The notes: generated by a model not told the origin, from the sequence alone. A stretch of DNA of 64,000 bases from Bog-756 sp963839925 (GCA_963839925.1 CAWIWV010000002.1:496001-560000); one strand, 5' to 3'. Positions 32,525 to 41,672 are shown, counted from the first letter of the stretch. Program-made: numbers and translations.

Positions 32525-33875
32525 CCGACGTGAGACGTGTGACCACCGTCGGAGGAGAATGCTCGCCGCAGTCGCAACCGTCGTGGTCTTCCTCGGCGCA
32601 CTCGCCGCGCTCGGCGCGACGGTGGAGACCGACCTCCAGGCTCACGCCCGGAACCGGCTCGAGCACGCGGAGCTGACCGCAACGCGGGCCAAGCTGTCCA
32701 CGAACCGCTCCACGCTCGCCGGCACCTCGGCCGCCGTGTCGGCGACCGCCAAACACGAGGTCGCGCTCAGGTCGTCCATCTCCTCGATGACCACCCAGTT
32801 GTCCAAAGGCGAGCAGGAGCTCTCGTACAACAGCGCCGACGAGGCATTCCAGGGGGCCAGCATCAGCACACTCGTGGACTGTCTCGGCGGGGTGCAGCGC
32901 TCGTATCAACAGATCGCAGGCAACAACAATCAGCAGGCGACCGAGGACATCTCCGCGGTGTCGTCGTCCTGTTTGACGCTCACCGGACAATCCACCGGAG
33001 GTCTCGTCTACCCCTTCGACTTCCCCGACCCCTATGTCCTGTTGGCCAACGGCACCTACTTCGCCTACGCCACCAACTCGGTGGCCGGGAACATCCAGAT
33101 CATCAAGTCCACCGATCTGACCCACTGGACGGCGGTCGGGAACGCGCTCCCCAACCTGCCGAGTTGGGCCGCTCCCGACGCGACCTGGGCGCCCGGCGTC
33201 GCCTACATCGGCTACGCCTACCGGCTCTACTACGCGGCTGTGGTCGCGGGCCCAGCGGGCGGTGAGGAGTGCATTTCGGTGGCGACGGCTACCGCTCCCC
33301 AGGGGCCCTTCGTCGATTCCTCGACCGCACCACTCGAGTGCCAGCCCACCCTCGGCGGCTCGATCGATCCCTCCCCGTTCATCGACACGAACGGGAACGT
33401 CTATCTCACCTGGAAGTCCAACGGCGGAACCGGACCTGCCACGATCTGGTCCCAGCAGCTCGACGCGGCAGGCACCGGGTTCGCAGCGAACACCACGCCG
33501 ACCCAACTGCTCGTGCCTGATCAGGCGTGGGAAGCGGGAGTCGTCGAGGCGCCGGATCTGGTCACGACCGGAGGGCGCTACTTCCTGTTCTTCTCGGGCA
33601 ACAACTGGAACAGCGCCAACTACGGGGTCGGTGTGGCGACCTGCAGCGGTCCTCTCGGACCGTGTGCCGAGCCCCAGTCGCAGCCGATCCTGGCCAGCGC
33701 CTCCAACATCCAGGGTCCCGGCGGCGGGGACGTGTTCGCCGACGCCTCAGGATCGTTCTGGATCGCGTTCCACGCGTACACCGACGGAGCAGTCGGCTAT
33801 CCGAACAGCCGGGACCTCTACCTGCGCAAACTCGACCTGACCGGGGCGGTGCCGGTCGTCGAACCCGCTGGGTAG
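32517..33875 (+). CDS. Membrane-anchored GH43-type glycosidase-like protein
   Basis: A 452-residue protein with an N-terminal membrane helix (about 15-34). An outer coil follows, ending in DCLGGVQRSYQQIA...SSSCLTL, a paralogue of the preceding gene's module. A five-bladed propeller domain then runs from about 160. GH43 landmarks are FDFPDPYVLLANGTYFAYAT (general base Asp), GSIDPSPFID and GVVEAPDLV (candidate acid Glu). It probably cleaves arabinose- or xylose-containing glycans outside the cell. The 8-base overlap with the upstream anchor gene implies joint translation. Confidence 0.8.
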   Translation: MPDRRETCDHRRRRMLAAVATVVVFLGALAALGATVETDLQAHARNRLEHAELTATRAKLSTNRSTLAGTSAAVSATAKHEVALRSSISSMTTQLSKGEQELSYNSADEAFQGASISTLVDCLGGVQRSYQQIAGNNNQQATEDISAVSSSCLTLTGQSTGGLVYPFDFPDPYVLLANGTYFAYATNSVAGNIQIIKSTDLTHWTAVGNALPNLPSWAAPDATWAPGVAYIGYAYRLYYAAVVAGPAGGEECISVATATAPQGPFVDSSTAPLECQPTLGGSIDPSPFIDTNGNVYLTWKSNGGTGPATIWSQQLDAAGTGFAANTTPTQLLVPDQAWEAGVVEAPDLVTTGGRYFLFFSGNNWNSANYGVGVATCSGPLGPCAEPQSQPILASASNIQGPGGGDVFADASGSFWIAFHAYTDGAVGYPNSRDLYLRKLDLTGAVPVVEPAG

Positions 33876-34046
33876 CCGGCGAAGCGGAGCGAGGCCGACC
33901 AGAATGGGCGCACCTCACCAGGGAAATGTCCCTCTCCGTCGCCGCACGCTCGCGGCCAGAGAGATCCCACTGAATTCGTGCGGGCGGCCCACCGGAACGA
34001 CCGGCGCGCTGTCGTGTCGACCCCAGCGGGGATCGGAGGAGCAGGT

Positions 34047-35330
34047 ATGACGGATCTGCTGATGACCGTGGGCGACCTGACCCTCACCGACCGGTTCGTG
34101 GCCACCCGATCCCTCACCGAGTCGTTGGCCTCCCCGCTCTCCGCCGAAGACCAGACCGTCCAGTCGATGCCCGACGTGAGTCCCACCAAGTGGCATCGGG
34201 CCCACACCAGTTGGTTCTTCGAGACCTTTCTGCTGGTTCCGCACTGTGCCGGCTACCGGCAGTTCCACCCCGACTTCGGCTTCCTCTTCAACTCCTACTA
34301 CGACGGAGTGGGAGCCAGGTACCCCCGGCAGGCCCGCGGGATGCTGTCGCGACCCGGCGCCGCGGAGGTGGGCGAGTACCGGGCCCACGTGGACGCCGCG
34401 ATGGTCGAGATGCTCGAGGACCCCGCCGGCGAGGCGGTGGCCGGACTGGTCGAGCTCGGAATCCAGCACGAGCAGCAGCATCAAGAGCTCCTCTTGATGG
34501 ACATCAAGCATGTGCTGTCGCTCAATCCGATGCACCCCGCGTATGACGCCGTGCGCTCGCCGCGTCCGGACACCCGGGAGCCGACGACGTGGACCTCCCA
34601 TCCGGCCGGCACCCGCCAGATCGGCCACCCCGGCCGCGGATTCTGTTTCGACAACGAACTGCCCCGGCATCCCACCTACGTCGAGTCCTTCGCTGTCGCC
34701 GACCGGCTGGTCACCTGCGGCGAGTGGCAGGCGTTCATCGATGACGGCGGCTACCACCAACCGGGGCTGTGGTTGTCCGACGGATGGGCGACCGTCCAGA
34801 CCGAGGGGTGGGACTCCCCGCTCTACTGGTCGCACACCGAAGACGGCTGGAACGAGTTCACCCTCGGCGGGACGATCGAGGTCAACCCCGCCCAGCCGGT
34901 CTGCCACATCAGCTACTACGAGGCGGATGCGTTCGCCCGATGGGCGGGGATGCGGCTGCCCACCGAAGCCGAGTGGGAGCTGGCCACGGCCGACGCCGCT
35001 CAGCGATCGGGCGCCGAGGTGGCGCGTCGGGGAAGGTTCCTCGACCAGACCAAGCTCCATCCCACACCCGAGGCCGCACCGCCCGAGGAAGTCACCCCGC
35101 TCGGCAACGTCTGGCAGTGGACGTCGTCCGCCTACAGCCCCTACCCCGGGTTCGAACCCGCCGCCGGCGTCGTCGGCGAGTACAACGGAAAGTTCATGGT
35201 GAGCCAGTACGTCCTGCGCGGTGGGTCGTGCGTCACACCTGCGGACCACATCCGTGCCACCTACCGCAACTACTTCCCGCCGTCTGCCCGTTGGGCATTC
35301 TCCGGGCTACGGCTCGCAAAGAAGGGCTGA
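34047..35330 (+). CDS. egtB: Ergothioneine biosynthesis sulfoxide synthase EgtB
   Basis: A non-haem iron enzyme joining trimethylhistidine (hercynine) to a thiol donor with O2. The 427-residue protein has an N-terminal DinB-like domain with iron ligands expected at His50 or His53 (KWHRAHTSW) and His141/His145 (HEQQHQE). A C-terminal formylglycine-enzyme-like domain follows (GEWQAFIDDGGY, RLPTEAEWELA, GNVWQWTSSAY, VLRGGSC). GGAGGA lies 6 bases before ATG 34047. It is followed by egtD after 83 bases. EgtA, EgtC and EgtE are not nearby, so the donor (gamma-Glu-Cys or Cys) is open. Confidence 0.95.
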   Translation: MTDLLMTVGDLTLTDRFVATRSLTESLASPLSAEDQTVQSMPDVSPTKWHRAHTSWFFETFLLVPHCAGYRQFHPDFGFLFNSYYDGVGARYPRQARGMLSRPGAAEVGEYRAHVDAAMVEMLEDPAGEAVAGLVELGIQHEQQHQELLLMDIKHVLSLNPMHPAYDAVRSPRPDTREPTTWTSHPAGTRQIGHPGRGFCFDNELPRHPTYVESFAVADRLVTCGEWQAFIDDGGYHQPGLWLSDGWATVQTEGWDSPLYWSHTEDGWNEFTLGGTIEVNPAQPVCHISYYEADAFARWAGMRLPTEAEWELATADAAQRSGAEVARRGRFLDQTKLHPTPEAAPPEEVTPLGNVWQWTSSAYSPYPGFEPAAGVVGEYNGKFMVSQYVLRGGSCVTPADHIRATYRNYFPPSARWAFSGLRLAKKG

Positions 35331-35413
35331 TTCCGCGCGGCACCAGGCGGCACCCGGCTGATCCGCCCCATCCATCCACCCCGACCGATCGGCAACCGAG
35401 GATCGAACAACCC

Positions 35414-36481
35414 ATGCCCACTGTCATCCCACCGACCATGGACGTGCATCTGAGTGGCACCGACCTTCGCGACGCGATGGAGCGCGACGTCCGGGCCGGC
35501 CTTTCCAGTCAGCCCAAGTCCATCCCACCCGTCTACTTCTATGACGACCGCGGCAGCAGGCTGTTCGACGAGATCACCCGGTTGCCCGAGTACTACCCCA
35601 CCCGCTCGGAGCGTTCGATCCTCGACGCGCATGCACAGGACATCGCCGAACAGTCGAGGGCAGACACCCTGATCGAGCTCGGAGCCGGCACCTGTGACAA
35701 GTCGAGGATCATCCTCGACGCCATGAGGTCCGCCGGAACCCTGCGCCGGTTCGTCCCACTCGACGTGAGCGATACCACCTTGTGGGAGGCGGCAGGATCC
35801 CTCTCCGCCGACTACCCCGGGCTGGCGGTCAGCGCGGTCGTCGGGGACTTCCACCGCCACCTCGATCAGCTGCCCACTGCCGGCAGCCGCTTGTTCGCGT
35901 TCCTCGGTGGAACGATCGGCAACCTCGACCCCGGTGAACGGCGCGAGTTCTACATGCAGCTGGGCAAAGTCATGGGCCTCGACGATCGGCTGCTGCTCGG
36001 CACCGATCTGGTGAAGGACCGTTCGACGTTGGTCAACGCGTACGACGACGGGGCCGGGGTCACCGCGGAGTTCAACCGCAACGTGCTGGTGGTGCTCAAT
36101 CGCGAGCTCTCCGCCGACTTCGATCCCGAGGGATTCGAGCACGTGGCTCGGTGGAACGAGGAGGACCAACGGATCGAGATGTGGCTGCGCTCCCTCGAAT
36201 CCCGCACGGTGCGTGTTGCCGACCTCGATCTCGAAGTGGAGTTCGCCGCGGGCGAGGAGATGCTCACCGAGATAAGCACCAAGTTCTCGCCGGAGTCCCT
36301 CGAGACAGAGCTCAACGAGTGTGGCTTCGTGGTGGAGTCGACGTGGGCCTCGCCGGACAACGCCTTTCTGCTGTCTCTCGCGCCCTTCGTCCTAACTCCT
36401 CTGCCGCTCTTCGCTCCTCTGGCGGGCGACATCGAAGCAGGCGACCGCCCCGGCCACCGAGACGTTGAGGGAGGGAAGTGA
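35414..36481 (+). CDS. egtD: L-histidine N(alpha)-methyltransferase EgtD
   Basis: Trimethylates histidine to hercynine with S-adenosylmethionine, the first step of ergothioneine synthesis. The 355-residue protein matches mycobacterial EgtD closely by eye: PPVYFYDDRGSRLFDEITRLP, EYYPTRSE, LIELGAGTCDKSRIILDAM, FLGGTIGNLDP, LLGTDLVKD and NRNVLVVLNRELSADFD. About 30 extra C-terminal residues lie antisense to the end of rlmB, so the natural stop may once have been earlier. ATG 35414 lacks a clear ribosome site; ATG at MDVHL (35438) is possible. Same transcript as egtB is likely. Confidence 0.95.
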   Translation: MPTVIPPTMDVHLSGTDLRDAMERDVRAGLSSQPKSIPPVYFYDDRGSRLFDEITRLPEYYPTRSERSILDAHAQDIAEQSRADTLIELGAGTCDKSRIILDAMRSAGTLRRFVPLDVSDTTLWEAAGSLSADYPGLAVSAVVGDFHRHLDQLPTAGSRLFAFLGGTIGNLDPGERREFYMQLGKVMGLDDRLLLGTDLVKDRSTLVNAYDDGAGVTAEFNRNVLVVLNRELSADFDPEGFEHVARWNEEDQRIEMWLRSLESRTVRVADLDLEVEFAAGEEMLTEISTKFSPESLETELNECGFVVESTWASPDNAFLLSLAPFVLTPLPLFAPLAGDIEAGDRPGHRDVEGGK

Positions 36482-37339
36482 GCCGTGCTGGGGAATCGAC
36501 GCCAGCACGTCGCATCGCTTTCTGGCCAGGGTCGAGAGTCCGGTGTCCTCTGAGCCGAGCACCAACGCCACCGGCTGGTCACCGAGCGACAGCCCGTAGA
36601 GCGACTGGCGGGCGTCTTCCACCAGACCGACCGTCCACACGCCCATGCCGGTCAGGCGCTGCAGAGCCGAGGGGATCCCGGCGACCAGGGTCATCGCCAG
36701 GTGCTCGACCGCCCCTGCTGCAACCTTGACCACCGTCGGCGAGAGATGCGCCGAACGATGACGAGGCAGGACGACACCGGTCACACCGGCACACTCGGCA
36801 CTCCGCAGGACCGCCCCGACATTCTGAGGATCGGTGATCCCGTCGAGCACCAACAGGAACGGGACCCGACCGCGGGGGCCCGGTTCGCACAGGGACTCGA
36901 GCGAAGACTCCTCGACCGGGCGGGCGAGCGCCACCACGCCCTGGGGGGCTTCGGTCCGGGCAAGCGAGTCGAGTCGTCGACGGCTGACGTGGTCGACCTT
37001 CACCCGGCGGGATGCGGCGAGGCGCTCGATCTCGTCGAGGATCGGTGCGGCGTCCATCCCCTCGGCCAGATACACCACTCGGACCGACCTCCGATTGGCC
37101 GCCAGCAGCTCTCGGACCGCCTGACGCCCCTCGATCTGGTCGCCGCCGAGGCCTTGGTCCGCCCGGGTCTGGCTCTTTCGCTCCCCGGGTCGAGCTGCAC
37201 GGGTCGATCGGCCCGAACCGGAGGCGCGCGAGGCGCCCCGGCCCGTCGCGCCGCCACGACCGCGTCCAGAAGGACGCTGGCTCGGGGTGCTGCGGCCGCT
37301 GCCCCGACTCCGTCCTGATCCGCGAGGGGTCGGCGCCAT
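36392..37339 (-). CDS. rlmB: 23S rRNA 2'-O-methyltransferase, RlmB/SpoU family
   Basis: Methylates a ribose in rRNA (or tRNA) using S-adenosylmethionine. The 315-residue protein has a long basic Arg/Ser/Gly-rich head (about 1-60), a substrate-binding domain, then the SPOUT knot: LDGITDPQNVGAVLRSAECAG, LVLGSEDTGLS and PSLNVSVAGAVACFD. ATG 37339 shares one base with the ispF stop (TGATG). The 3' end overlaps the convergent egtD by 90 bases. The exact nucleotide target is not visible. Confidence 0.93.
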   Translation of the reverse strand: MAPTPRGSGRSRGSGRSTPSQRPSGRGRGGATGRGASRASGSGRSTRAARPGERKSQTRADQGLGGDQIEGRQAVRELLAANRRSVRVVYLAEGMDAAPILDEIERLAASRRVKVDHVSRRRLDSLARTEAPQGVVALARPVEESSLESLCEPGPRGRVPFLLVLDGITDPQNVGAVLRSAECAGVTGVVLPRHRSAHLSPTVVKVAAGAVEHLAMTLVAGIPSALQRLTGMGVWTVGLVEDARQSLYGLSLGDQPVALVLGSEDTGLSTLARKRCDVLASIPQHGSLPSLNVSVAGAVACFDVARQRSEERQRS

Positions 37340-37854
37340 CAGTGAACCTCCCCGTGATCGGTCGACGACAGGAGGACGACGGCGCTGCAGGCGATCCCTT
37401 CGGCTCGCCCGAGCGCACCGAGCCCTTCGGCCGTGGTCGCCTTCACGTTGGCCGGAGCACCGAGTACCGCCGAGAGACGCTCCGCCATCAGGTCGACGAA
37501 GGGAGCCAGTCGCGGCCGTTCGGCGGTCACCGTGCAATCGGCGTTGACGACCGACCAACCTGCCCGGGTGACCAGCTCGACCATCCGGGACAGGAGCTGC
37601 ATGCTGTCGGCACCCTTCCACACCGGGTCGGTGTCGGGGGCATGGCGACCGATGTCACCGAGCCCTGCCGCGCCGAGGACCGCGTCCGTGACTGCGTGTG
37701 CGACCGCATCGGCGTCGCTGTGTCCCTCGAGCGCTTGTGCGCCGACACCGGTGACGACGATCCCTCCCAAGATCAACGGACGGTCCGAGACCTCGGAGAA
37801 CCGGTGGACGTCGGTGCCCTGCCCGATGCGCATCGCCGGCGGTCGGCCGCTCAA
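37339..37854 (-). CDS. ispF: 2-C-methyl-D-erythritol 2,4-cyclodiphosphate synthase
   Basis: Cyclises the CDP intermediate of the non-mevalonate isoprenoid pathway. The 171-residue protein has GQGTDVHRF (metal Asp and His), LEGHSDADAVAHA, GLGDIGRHAPDTDP and the C-terminal TTAEGLGALGR. TTG 37854 overlaps the ispD stop as TTGA and fits the coupling pattern of this gene string; ATG 37833 (MRIGQGTD) is the conservative alternative. It sits between ispD and rlmB, an order seen in other actinobacteria. Confidence 0.94.
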   Translation of the reverse strand: MSGRPPAMRIGQGTDVHRFSEVSDRPLILGGIVVTGVGAQALEGHSDADAVAHAVTDAVLGAAGLGDIGRHAPDTDPVWKGADSMQLLSRMVELVTRAGWSVVNADCTVTAERPRLAPFVDLMAERLSAVLGAPANVKATTAEGLGALGRAEGIACSAVVLLSSTDHGEVH

Positions 37855-38522
37855 CGACCGCTCAGATCGATCATGGCTTCTGCGAGCAGGAGGTCCTCGG
37901 GGTGGGTGAGCTTCAGATTGCGCGGCTCCCCCTCGACGGTGACCACCGTCGCACCGAGATCCTCGAGCAGTCCCGCGTCGTCGGTTGCCTCACCGCCGGT
38001 GCGATGGGCTTCGCGCAACGCCTCGGCGACAAAGGCCTGGGGGGTTTGCACCGTGACCAATCCTTCACGGTCCACGCTCTGCTTGACGGTGCCCCCGACC
38101 ACCTGCTTCAAGGTGTCCGACACCGGAAGGACCGGGATGGCCCCTTGCGCTCCTCCCGACCGCACCGCGGCAACGACCGACGCAAAGAGCGCGCCGGTGG
38201 CAAGTGGGCGTGCGGCGTCGTGGACGACGATGATCGCCGCGGCTTCCGGTACGGCGGCGAGTCCGGCCCGAACCGACTCGGCTCTCGTCCCTCCGCCGAC
38301 GACCACGCGGTCCGCACCCATGGAGTCACCGAGATCCGTGCTGTCCCGATCCGCCTGGGAGGGCACCACCAGCACCACCCCGTCGGCCACGGTGCGAGCA
38401 GCGGCCACCGACCATGCGGCGACCGGTCGGCCGCCCAACTCGAGGAACTGCTTGGGGCCACCGAACCTGCGGCCGGATCCGCCGGCGACAACGACCGCCC
38501 AGACCGGACCGGTTCGGTTCAG
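37851..38522 (-). CDS. ispD: 2-C-methyl-D-erythritol 4-phosphate cytidylyltransferase (CTG start likely)
   Basis: Attaches CMP to methylerythritol phosphate in isoprenoid synthesis. The CTP-binding motif VVVAGGSGRRFGGPKQFLEL lies upstream of the first TTG (38438). The only near-cognate start that keeps it is CTG 38522, which overlaps the carD stop as CTGA. From there the protein is 223 residues, the normal size. Other motifs are VVVHDAARPL, QTPQAF and the C-terminal GEPRNLKLTHPEDLLLAE. No ATG, GTG or TTG exists in frame between the carD stop region and the motif. CTG initiation is an inference. Confidence 0.9.
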   Translation of the reverse strand: MNRTGPVWAVVVAGGSGRRFGGPKQFLELGGRPVAAWSVAAARTVADGVVLVVPSQADRDSTDLGDSMGADRVVVGGGTRAESVRAGLAAVPEAAAIIVVHDAARPLATGALFASVVAAVRSGGAQGAIPVLPVSDTLKQVVGGTVKQSVDREGLVTVQTPQAFVAEALREAHRTGGEATDDAGLLEDLGATVVTVEGEPRNLKLTHPEDLLLAEAMIDLSGR

Positions 38523-38998
38523 GGAAGCGCCTCGTTGAGGCGAACCTCCGCGGTCTCCTCGTCGACTCCGAGGGCAAAGGTCAGTTCGGACACCAGGATC
38601 TGGCGAGCCCGGCTCAGCATCCGCTTCTCGCCGGCCGAGAGTCCCTTGTCCTTGTCGCGGATCGAGAGGTTCCTCACCACCTCGGCCACCTGGTAGATGT
38701 CGCCGGAGCGAAGCTTCTCCGAGTGGTTCTTGTACCGTCGCGACCAGTTGGTCGGCATCCGGGCCTCCTTCTTGCGAAGGACCGCGAAGACCTCTTCGAC
38801 CTCTTCGTCGTTGATCACTTCACGCAGACCCACCCCGTCGGTGTTGTCGGCTGGCACCATCAGGGTCAGGTCCCCGTAGGCCAGGCGAAGCACCAAGTAC
38901 TCCTGCTTCTTTCCGAATGCTTCTTTGGTCTCCCGGCGTTCCACGACGGCTGCGCCGTGGTGCGGATAGACGACCTTGTCACCGATGTCGAACACCAT
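38519..38998 (-). CDS. carD: CarD/CdnL-type RNA polymerase-binding regulator
   Basis: Stabilises the open promoter complex, especially at rRNA promoters. The 159-residue protein has the RNAP-interaction domain with VFDIGDKVVYPHHGAAVVE and TLMVPADNTDGVGLR, then a helical DNA-binding domain with NWSRRYKNHSEKLRSGDIYQVAEVVRNL and a conserved Trp. GGAGG lies just before ATG 38998. ATG 39010 adds four residues, and GTG 38995 has better ribosome-site spacing. It leads the carD-ispD-ispF-rlmB string. Confidence 0.95.
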   Translation of the reverse strand: MVFDIGDKVVYPHHGAAVVERRETKEAFGKKQEYLVLRLAYGDLTLMVPADNTDGVGLREVINDEEVEEVFAVLRKKEARMPTNWSRRYKNHSEKLRSGDIYQVAEVVRNLSIRDKDKGLSAGEKRMLSRARQILVSELTFALGVDEETAEVRLNEALP

Positions 38999-39108
38999 GC
39001 CTCCTGGCATTGCGTGCGGCCCCGGGCTGGTCGAGCTCCATCGGGACTGCGAAGAACGAGCAATCCATTGTACACGGCGTCGGAGTCGGGCTCCCGCCCC
39101 CGCCCCCG

Positions 39109-40200
39109 CTACTGGTAGCGCTCGAAGATGCTGGCCTCGGCCAGGCGGGTCAGGCCCTCTTTGACCGTGGTGGCCCGAGCCTGGCCCACCCCTTCGACCT
39201 GTTCGAGCTCGCCGAGGGAGGCGCGCATGATCTGCTGGAGGTTGACGAATCGGTCCACGATCCGCTCGATGATCACCTCGGAGAAGCGAGGCAGTCGGTA
39301 GAGCAACCGGTAGCCCCGTGGTTCGATTGCCGACTGGGCGTCGCTGAACGCCGCGGGGAGCCCGAGGATCTCTGCCACCCGGCCGGCTTCACCGAGCTCG
39401 TCAGAGGTGAGAGCAGCCAGCTTCTCCAAGATCTGATCGACCGCCGTCCGACGATCGACCTCTTCCTTGGACGTCCACCGGCAGTAGTCACGCACGATCA
39501 GGCTGAGGGCAGGGGCCACCCCGTCGACCAGTTCGTCCGACTGGAGCCCGACCAGCCGGCCGTCCTCCCCGAGTTCGACCAGGTAGGCGTCCACTTCCTC
39601 CGCGATGCGCAGCAGCATCTCCGCGGCTTGCACCACTCCGACGACATCGCCCACCGACACGCTGTCCTCCACCTCGAGGACCGACAGACCGCTGAGTGCA
39701 AGGTCGAAACGGCTCCGGAACCGCTGCATGGTGGCCAAGGCTTGATCGGTGCGGTCGTGCAGCCAGCCGGTGGGTTGGATGGTGTGCTTGAACGCGTTCC
39801 GGTAGACGGCGATCACCGACATCGCCGCCGAAACCGACAGCACCGGAACATCGATCGACCGGGCGACCCGCTCGGCGGTCCGGTGCCTGGTGCCGGTCTC
39901 CGTGGTCGGGATGGCAGCGTCCGGCATGAGGTGCACGTTGGCCCGGGCGATGCGAGAGGCATCGGGCGCCAGGATGATCGCCCCGTCCATCTTCGCCAGC
40001 TCAGAAAGGCGCTGGGGGCTGAACTCGGAATCGAGCAGGAATCCGCCCGAGCAGATCGAGAGCACCTCGGGACCGTCACCCACAACGACGAGCCCTCCCC
40101 GTTTCGCCCGGAGGATCCGGTCCAGTCCGTCACGAAGTGGGCGGCCGGGGGCTGCCATGGCCAGCGCGTCACTGAGCGGTGAGCTCTGGCGAGTGGTCAC
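39109..40200 (-). CDS. disA: DNA integrity scanning diadenylate cyclase DisA
   Basis: Makes the messenger c-di-AMP from two ATP and senses branched DNA. The 363-residue protein has the DAC domain with the catalytic MDGAIILAPD and GTRHRTAERV motifs. A helical linker follows, then a C-terminal helix-hairpin-helix DNA-binding domain (LGELEQVEGVGQARATTVKEGL). It starts at GTG 40200. It lies downstream of radA with a 39-base gap, the usual actinobacterial pairing for DNA repair control. Confidence 0.96.
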   Translation of the reverse strand: MTTRQSSPLSDALAMAAPGRPLRDGLDRILRAKRGGLVVVGDGPEVLSICSGGFLLDSEFSPQRLSELAKMDGAIILAPDASRIARANVHLMPDAAIPTTETGTRHRTAERVARSIDVPVLSVSAAMSVIAVYRNAFKHTIQPTGWLHDRTDQALATMQRFRSRFDLALSGLSVLEVEDSVSVGDVVGVVQAAEMLLRIAEEVDAYLVELGEDGRLVGLQSDELVDGVAPALSLIVRDYCRWTSKEEVDRRTAVDQILEKLAALTSDELGEAGRVAEILGLPAAFSDAQSAIEPRGYRLLYRLPRFSEVIIERIVDRFVNLQQIMRASLGELEQVEGVGQARATTVKEGLTRLAEASIFERYQ

Positions 40201-40239
40201 CTATGAATCGTACCGGGTAGGAGGGCCTTCAGCCCAGGG

Positions 40240-41625
40240 TCATCTGCCGCTCACGCAGGTGAATCGGGCCACCGCTTCGGTCACCGTGTCGACTCGGATC
40301 AGCTCGACCCCCGCGGGTCCGTCGGGCGAGGAGGCTGGGACCACCACCTGGTCGAACCCGAGACGCGCCGACTCCTCGAGCCTGCGTCGCAGATTGGTGA
40401 CCTGGCGGACTTCGCCGGCGAGACCGACCTCTCCCACCGCGGCCAGGCGTGACGGAAGCGAACGGCCCGAGGACGCCGAGGCGATCGCGAGCGCCATCGC
40501 CAGGTCGGCTGCCGGTTCGGTGACCTTGATGCCCCCCGCGACCGACGCGAAGACATCCATTGCCAGCACCGGCAGCTCGGCGTGGCGGGCCAGGACCGCC
40601 AGGGTCATGACCAGGCGACCTGCGTCGAGTCCGACCACCGAACGCTTGGGCTGAGCCTGGCCCATCGGGGTCACCAGCGCCTGCAACTCGACGACCAGTG
40701 TGCGCCGGCCCTGGATGGCGGGGAGCACGACACCCCCGGGCACACCGGTCAGTCGATCCCCGAGCAGGAGGCGGCCGGGGTCGTCGACCCGGTTGAGACC
40801 GTGGTCACCCATCTCGAACAGCCCGAGCTCCCCTGTCGGTCCGAACCGATGCTTGACCGCCTGGAGCAGGCGGAGCGCATGGTGGCGATCGCCCTCGAAG
40901 CTGAGCACGGTGTCCACCATGTGCTCGAGCGCCCGGGGACCGGCGAGTGTTCCGTCCTTCGTGACGTGACCGACCAGCACCATGGCCACCTGGTGGGCCT
41001 TCGCCACTCCGATCAGCTGGTCGGCACAGGCCCGCACCTGGGCGACGCTGCCGGGAACGCCGGTGACTCGCCGCTCCCCAGGGGTCGAAGGATCGATCGA
41101 GACCGCCTGGATGGAGTCCACGACCACCAGCCCGGGTGCGGACTCGACGACCGCGTTGATCACCCCGGCGACGTCGGTGGCCGACAGGATCAACAGCCCG
41201 GGTGGTATGGGACCGAGCCGTTCCGCCCGCAGACGAACCTGGTGCGCCGACTCCTCTGCCGAGACCAGCAGCACCCGGTGGCCCGCCGCAGCGCGAGCCA
41301 CCAACACCTGGAGGAGCAGGGTCGACTTTCCGATGCCCGGCTCACCCCCGAGGAGGGTCACCGAGCCCGGGACCAACCCGCCGGAGAGGACCCTGTCGAA
41401 CTCCTCGACGCCGGTGGGCAGGGCGGCCGCCTCCGACAGGTCCACCGAAGCGAGAGGCACCGGCATCGACGCGAGGTCCAGCGCGTTGCAGGCGTCCACC
41501 AACGGTGAGAGCTCTTCTTCCTCGACGAGGGTGTTCCACTCGCCACACGTGGGGCACCGTCCCTGCCACCGCAAGGTGGTCGATCCGCAGTCGATGCAGC
41601 GGTGGCCCTTGGCCGTCTTTGCCAT
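40240..41625 (-). CDS. radA: DNA repair protein RadA/Sms
   Basis: A branch-migration ATPase in recombinational repair. The 461-residue protein begins with a C4 zinc finger (CIDC and CPTC). It has Walker A GEPGIGKST, LVSAEESAHQVRLRAERLG and a Lon-like C-terminal domain (VFASVAGGIKVTEPAADLA, VGEVGLAGEVR). The RadA-specific KNRFG motif reads KHRFG here. Start ATG 41625 (MAKTAKGHRC). It lies between clpC and disA, both on the same strand. Confidence 0.96.
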   Translation of the reverse strand: MAKTAKGHRCIDCGSTTLRWQGRCPTCGEWNTLVEEEELSPLVDACNALDLASMPVPLASVDLSEAAALPTGVEEFDRVLSGGLVPGSVTLLGGEPGIGKSTLLLQVLVARAAAGHRVLLVSAEESAHQVRLRAERLGPIPPGLLILSATDVAGVINAVVESAPGLVVVDSIQAVSIDPSTPGERRVTGVPGSVAQVRACADQLIGVAKAHQVAMVLVGHVTKDGTLAGPRALEHMVDTVLSFEGDRHHALRLLQAVKHRFGPTGELGLFEMGDHGLNRVDDPGRLLLGDRLTGVPGGVVLPAIQGRRTLVVELQALVTPMGQAQPKRSVVGLDAGRLVMTLAVLARHAELPVLAMDVFASVAGGIKVTEPAADLAMALAIASASSGRSLPSRLAAVGEVGLAGEVRQVTNLRRRLEESARLGFDQVVVPASSPDGPAGVELIRVDTVTEAVARFTCVSGR

Positions 41626-41672
41626 GACCCCGATGCTAGGGACGGGGTGTGTCGACCTGGTGGAACCCTCAG

